Positions 34,684 to 37,581 of a stretch of 37,581 nt of DNA are shown one piece after another. A program made the translations under genes and the position numbers. The DNA is from Xanthobacteraceae bacterium. Lineage in GTDB: Bacteria > Pseudomonadota > Alphaproteobacteria > Rhizobiales > Xanthobacteraceae. The notes under the pieces are model-generated. The model worked only from the letters and a program-made list of their open reading frames with translations, did not search any database and was not told the origin of the DNA. Within the stretch, counting starts at the first letter, position 1; the number at the start of each line of letters is the position of its first letter. The stretch covers positions 1 to 37,581 of the forward strand of contig JANQIP010000059.1 of NCBI GenBank assembly GCA_028282095.1. Reading direction: 5' to 3'.

Positions 34684-35826
34684 CTATGACGGCTTTGCCG
34701 GCTCATGCGCGATTTGATCCGGCTGCTTTGGCTGTCGCGTCTCGGCTTGGTCGGCGGGTGGAATGCTGCTCGCAAGAAGGATTGCAAACGGACGCAGCGT
34801 TTGAACATGGGAACAGATAATCGCAATACAAACAGTAAGCGGTGCGCCGAGGAACGCACCGGGCACGCCCCAAATGGTGGACCAGAACAACAACGAGAAA
34901 ATCATGGCAAAGGGAGACAGGTTCAAAGTCCGACTGGACAGGGTCGGCTCGACGATATTGCCGATGACGAACTGTACGGCACCTATGCCGCCGAGGATGA
35001 CAAGAATTGGTCCGGCGTCAGTGAATTGCGCCAGCGCTGCAATGGTCGGCAGAACCGTTCCGATGATCGAGCCAATGGTCGGGATGAAGTTGAGCAGGAG
35101 GATGATAAAGGCCCAGGTTTCCGCAAAATCGAGCCCCACGGGCTTCATGACGAGATAAGCAAGTCCCCCGGTCAGCAGGCTGACAAAGGTCTTGATACCC
35201 ATATAGCTCTGCAAACTCGCACTCATAGCTGCAAGTGCGGCCGACACTTTCTCGCGGTTCTCCCGGTCGGGCACCAGGTGCGGCAGCTTGTACTGCAGGG
35301 AGCCGGTATCCACGAGGAGGAAGGCGAGAAACAGAATGACCAAGGATGTGGCCCCCAAGGTCGCGCCAGCCCCTTGAACGACGCGGGCAACGGCTTGCCC
35401 CACATTGGCTTGAGCGATGGCGTCATTGACCGACGCCATGAGTTCAGGCCCGAGAAAACGCCCAAGGTCGCTTGCGACCTGTTCGAACCGGGCAATATAG
35501 CGCGGAGCCGCCGAGGAGAACGCGTCGACTTGGCCTGCGATGACGTTGGCTATGAGCACTGCGACACCGCCGAACAGCCCAAAGACGATGAGATAGGCCA
35601 GCCAGCGCGGCACCGCGCGCCCGAACAATGTCACGTGGCCCAACCGTTTGAGGAGCGCAGTCATCAATACATAAATCAGTAAAGCAATCGCGAGCGGAGC
35701 CAAGAGGCTCTTTCCGTAGTACAAGAGCCCAATGGCGCTTGCGGCGGCAATGATGGAGAGGAGCCAGACGACTGCGCCGGATCGGGTTTCGCGCGGCTCA
35801 GTCCCGCGAGTCTCTGTAGGCGTCAT
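34684..35826 (-). CDS. AI-2E family transporter (UPF0118)
   Basis: This integral membrane protein of the AI-2 exporter family (PF01594), which includes TqsA and also Na+/H+ or unknown transporters, has about 380 aa from the ATG at 35826. Seven or eight hydrophobic segments are visible, including the early trio (VVWLLSIIAAASAIGLLYYG, LLAPLAIALLIYVLMTALL, AYLIVFGLFGGVAVLIANVI) and the C-terminal block AFIILLLNFIPTIGSIIGTV with GNIVEPTLSSRTLNLSPFAM and FWSTIWGVPGAFLGAPLTV, which are family hallmarks. A GTG at 35865 would add 13 residues; neither start has a strong ribosome-binding site. It stands between the glycosyltransferase and TPR-CHAT genes on the same strand. The substrate cannot be inferred. 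Confidence 0.88.
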   Translation of the reverse strand: MTPTETRGTEPRETRSGAVVWLLSIIAAASAIGLLYYGKSLLAPLAIALLIYVLMTALLKRLGHVTLFGRAVPRWLAYLIVFGLFGGVAVLIANVIAGQVDAFSSAAPRYIARFEQVASDLGRFLGPELMASVNDAIAQANVGQAVARVVQGAGATLGATSLVILFLAFLLVDTGSLQYKLPHLVPDRENREKVSAALAAMSASLQSYMGIKTFVSLLTGGLAYLVMKPVGLDFAETWAFIILLLNFIPTIGSIIGTVLPTIAALAQFTDAGPILVILGGIGAVQFVIGNIVEPTLSSRTLNLSPFAMIFSLLFWSTIWGVPGAFLGAPLTVCIAIICSHVQTLRPFAILLASSIPPADQAETRQPKQPDQIAHEPAKPS

Positions 35827-35917
35827 GTTGTCAGTCTTGCTCTTGCCGTTTCGCGGCGCCGACACGACGCCATTCGCGAAGCGTTGCTTTCAGCGTAGCC
35901 GCACCGAGATCAGCCAT

Positions 35918-37069
35918 TCACTTCGCATATTGGCTTTCTTGCGACAGCTTCGCCTTGATCGACGAATAAACGCTGCCGATCGCGCGCTGGACCGCTTCTT
36001 CGGTAAATCGCTCGCGAAACCGGCGATTTGCATTGCTCCCCAGTCGCGACCGCAAGGCGCCATCGCGCGCCAATCTTTCAATGGCATTCGCCGCCGCATC
36101 GATGTCGCCCACGGGCACGAGCAGACCTTCTTCCCCGTCGCGCACAATATCGCGGCAGCCGACAGCATCGGTCGTAATGATCGCTCGGCCACACGCTGCA
36201 GCCTCGATCAAGGTGCGGGGAACACCTTCGCGATACGAGCTCAGAAACAGAGCCATGTGATGGTCGCGCCAAACCGCGGCGACCTCGCCGGTGGGCCCGC
36301 GCCACGCGATTCCCGGCCGCTCAGACCACTGCATCAATGTCGTCGTGGGAATGGAGGATGGGTTTTCCGGATCGGGTGCGCCATAGATATCGAGCTCCAC
36401 CGGCACGCCACGATCCCGCGCAAGGCAAACCGCCTCGACGGCTTCGGCTATTCCTTTTGAACGCAACATGCGCGACACAACGGCAATTCTGACCGGCGGG
36501 GATGGCGGCTCCGGCATCGCCGGAAAGTCATCGGCGGCTACCCCGGCGCCGGGCACGATCGTCACATTCCCGGCTGTGGGCTGCAGCCGGAATTCCGAGG
36601 GATCGTCCGTGTTTTCAAAGACGTAATGCGTGCGTGACCCGCGCAGTAAGCGCCCCACGACGAGCCGCATGATTTGCCGCAACGACCGCGCAGCAATTCC
36701 TCTATCGGCCCAGGCATGGCCCAGTCCCGTCGGCGCCAGGATGATGGCCCGCGCCCCAGCGAGCCTTGCCGAAAGGCCCGCCAAGACAACCATTCTCAGC
36801 GCAATGCAATGGACGAGATCGGGCTTCTCTTGCTTGATGGTGTTGTATCCCTGTCGCACGGCGCGGATCAGCGTGACGGGGTCGGTGCCGCTGCGAGACA
36901 GATTCATAGGAATGAGATGAAACCCTTCATCCAGTATGCGCCTTTGATGGTCCTTTACCCGTGTTACGACGGTGACATCAAACCCCATCTCCCGTGCAGC
37001 GCGTGCCATTGGAAGAAAGTGCGATATGAAGAACCAATCCTCGGTAATGAAATAGAATAGTCTCGGCAT
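35918..37069 (-). CDS. Family 4 glycosyltransferase (GT-B)
   Basis: This 383-aa GT-B fold glycosyltransferase has an N-terminal acceptor half (FISHFLPMARAAREMGFDVT, PDLVHCIALRMVVLAGLSAR) and a C-terminal nucleotide-sugar half (RIAVVSRMLRSKGIAEAVEA, ELDIYGAPDPEN). The catalytic GT4 signature is SSYREGVPRTLIEAAACGRA followed by IITTDAVGCRDIV, with the E-x7-E pattern (EGVPRTLIE). GT4 enzymes build exopolysaccharide, O-antigen or glycolipids. No other polysaccharide genes are in the window, so the product is unknown; the locus may continue outside, but a tRNA gene lies just upstream. The AI-2E gene follows about 90 nt after its stop. Confidence 0.92.
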   Translation of the reverse strand: MPRLFYFITEDWFFISHFLPMARAAREMGFDVTVVTRVKDHQRRILDEGFHLIPMNLSRSGTDPVTLIRAVRQGYNTIKQEKPDLVHCIALRMVVLAGLSARLAGARAIILAPTGLGHAWADRGIAARSLRQIMRLVVGRLLRGSRTHYVFENTDDPSEFRLQPTAGNVTIVPGAGVAADDFPAMPEPPSPPVRIAVVSRMLRSKGIAEAVEAVCLARDRGVPVELDIYGAPDPENPSSIPTTTLMQWSERPGIAWRGPTGEVAAVWRDHHMALFLSSYREGVPRTLIEAAACGRAIITTDAVGCRDIVRDGEEGLLVPVGDIDAAANAIERLARDGALRSRLGSNANRRFRERFTEEAVQRAIGSVYSSIKAKLSQESQYAK

Positions 37070-37465
37070 GGTCGACTTTATCGAATGGACTTAGTTTGTC
37101 GTGGCCGCGTTTCGACCGGAGGCGCAATCCGCGTGATGTCCATATCATTCGCCATTCGCGCTGCATGACCAGCAAAGACCGACCGAGTCTGATCTACGAC
37201 CGAAAGCACGATCAACACACCCTGTCCGGGCCTTGTTGGGCTGGGCGGTCATTGCATTCCGATCGATCGGACGACCTGCGATGTTGACCGCGCTGATCGC
37301 CTCGATATCGGACAAGGTGAGGGAGGCAACCGAGACCGCTCGCATGATTGACCGCCTGAACGCCGGATCGGCCTGAAGGTCTCACGAGGCCGCATGCCGG
37401 TCGCACGACCGATCGCAGGTTCTCCCTGCGATCTACTGCATTTTTCGCTAAGCTTTTGATCTGAT
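37070..37465. other. Gap between the glycosyltransferase and tRNA-Lys
   Basis: No confident gene. On the plus strand an ATG at 37281 opens a 31-codon frame (to 37376) reading MLTALIASISDKVREATETA and then RMIDRLNAGSA. The frame stays open upstream to about 37137, with readable amino-acid content (RALLGWAVIAFRSIGRPA). It lacks a ribosome-binding site at the ATG, so it may be a small protein, a remnant or chance. Frames on the minus strand overlap the tRNA and look spurious. Confidence 0.35.
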
Positions 37466-37541
<76 letters not shown>

Positions 37542-37556
37542 GCACCCGCTCCACTG

Positions 37557-37581
37557 GAGCGCGATCCACTCAGCTTGAATC
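37557..37581 (+). repeat. A module cut by the window edge
   Basis: GAGCGCGATCCACTCAGCTT followed by GAATC is the left arm and centre of an A module. The right arm would lie beyond the window. It starts 16 nt upstream of the 5' end of tRNA-Lys and may overlap that promoter. Confidence 0.65.

Overview
The window looks like chromosome from an alphaproteobacterium, most probably a member of the Hyphomicrobiales (Rhizobiales) of the Bradyrhizobium/Xanthobacteraceae type. The reasons are the high G+C codon usage, the leuS-lptE pair, the ligase-associated exonuclease/ATP-dependent ligase pair, an Fpr-type reductase ending in KAFVG, and intergenic palindromic repeats of a type common in that order. 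This placement rests on protein resemblance and style, not on a database search.

Layout. The left edge (1-92) carries what looks like the end of an insertion sequence. Next come lptE and leuS (minus strand), a PLP-homeostasis protein, an L,D-transpeptidase (minus), and a response regulator followed by a stand-alone cyclic-nucleotide-binding protein. The exonuclease/ligase operon (6726-9511) follows, then a two-TM small protein boxed in by repeats, then an S24-type regulator translationally coupled to a methyltransferase, and then clpB. From 15.1 to 23.3 kb lie a Uma2-type nuclease-fold protein, a flavodoxin, a secreted serine hydrolase and a coupled pair: a P-type ATPase and a Kef-type antiporter. 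From 23.7 to 30.7 kb lie a cNMP/winged-helix/TM/FGE fusion protein, ferredoxin-NADP reductase (minus), a methyltransferase, a glutathione peroxidase and a GH13 alpha-glucan enzyme. The right end is mostly minus strand: an odd class II tRNA with a UCA anticodon, a secreted TPR-CHAT protease-like protein, an AI-2E family permease, a GT4 glycosyltransferase and tRNA-Lys(CUU).

What ties the window together is a dense set of palindromic interspersed elements. One element of about 100 bp, here called BA, consists of hairpin B, a conserved linker near ACAAAGAGA, and hairpin A. A second of about 120 bp, here called CD, consists of hairpin C, a 15-nt linker and hairpin D. There are about 17 B, 13 A, 3 C and 3 D modules, plus three copies of an E module (CCCGCGAAAGCGGG type). 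The hairpins show compensatory base changes. At 23472-23690 a BA copy sits inside a CD copy, and two genes end in a TAG that is also the first bases of an A or B module. This suggests small non-autonomous mobile elements with a preference for CTAG/TAG-like sites. They abut the starts of yggS, the exonuclease operon, clpB and fpr, so they are probably transcribed in leaders.

Best candidates for novelty are the nested BA/CD element family, the serine-type tRNA reading UGA, the cNMP-winged-helix-FGE fusion that has lost its STAND NTPase, and the S24 regulator that has lost both catalytic residues.
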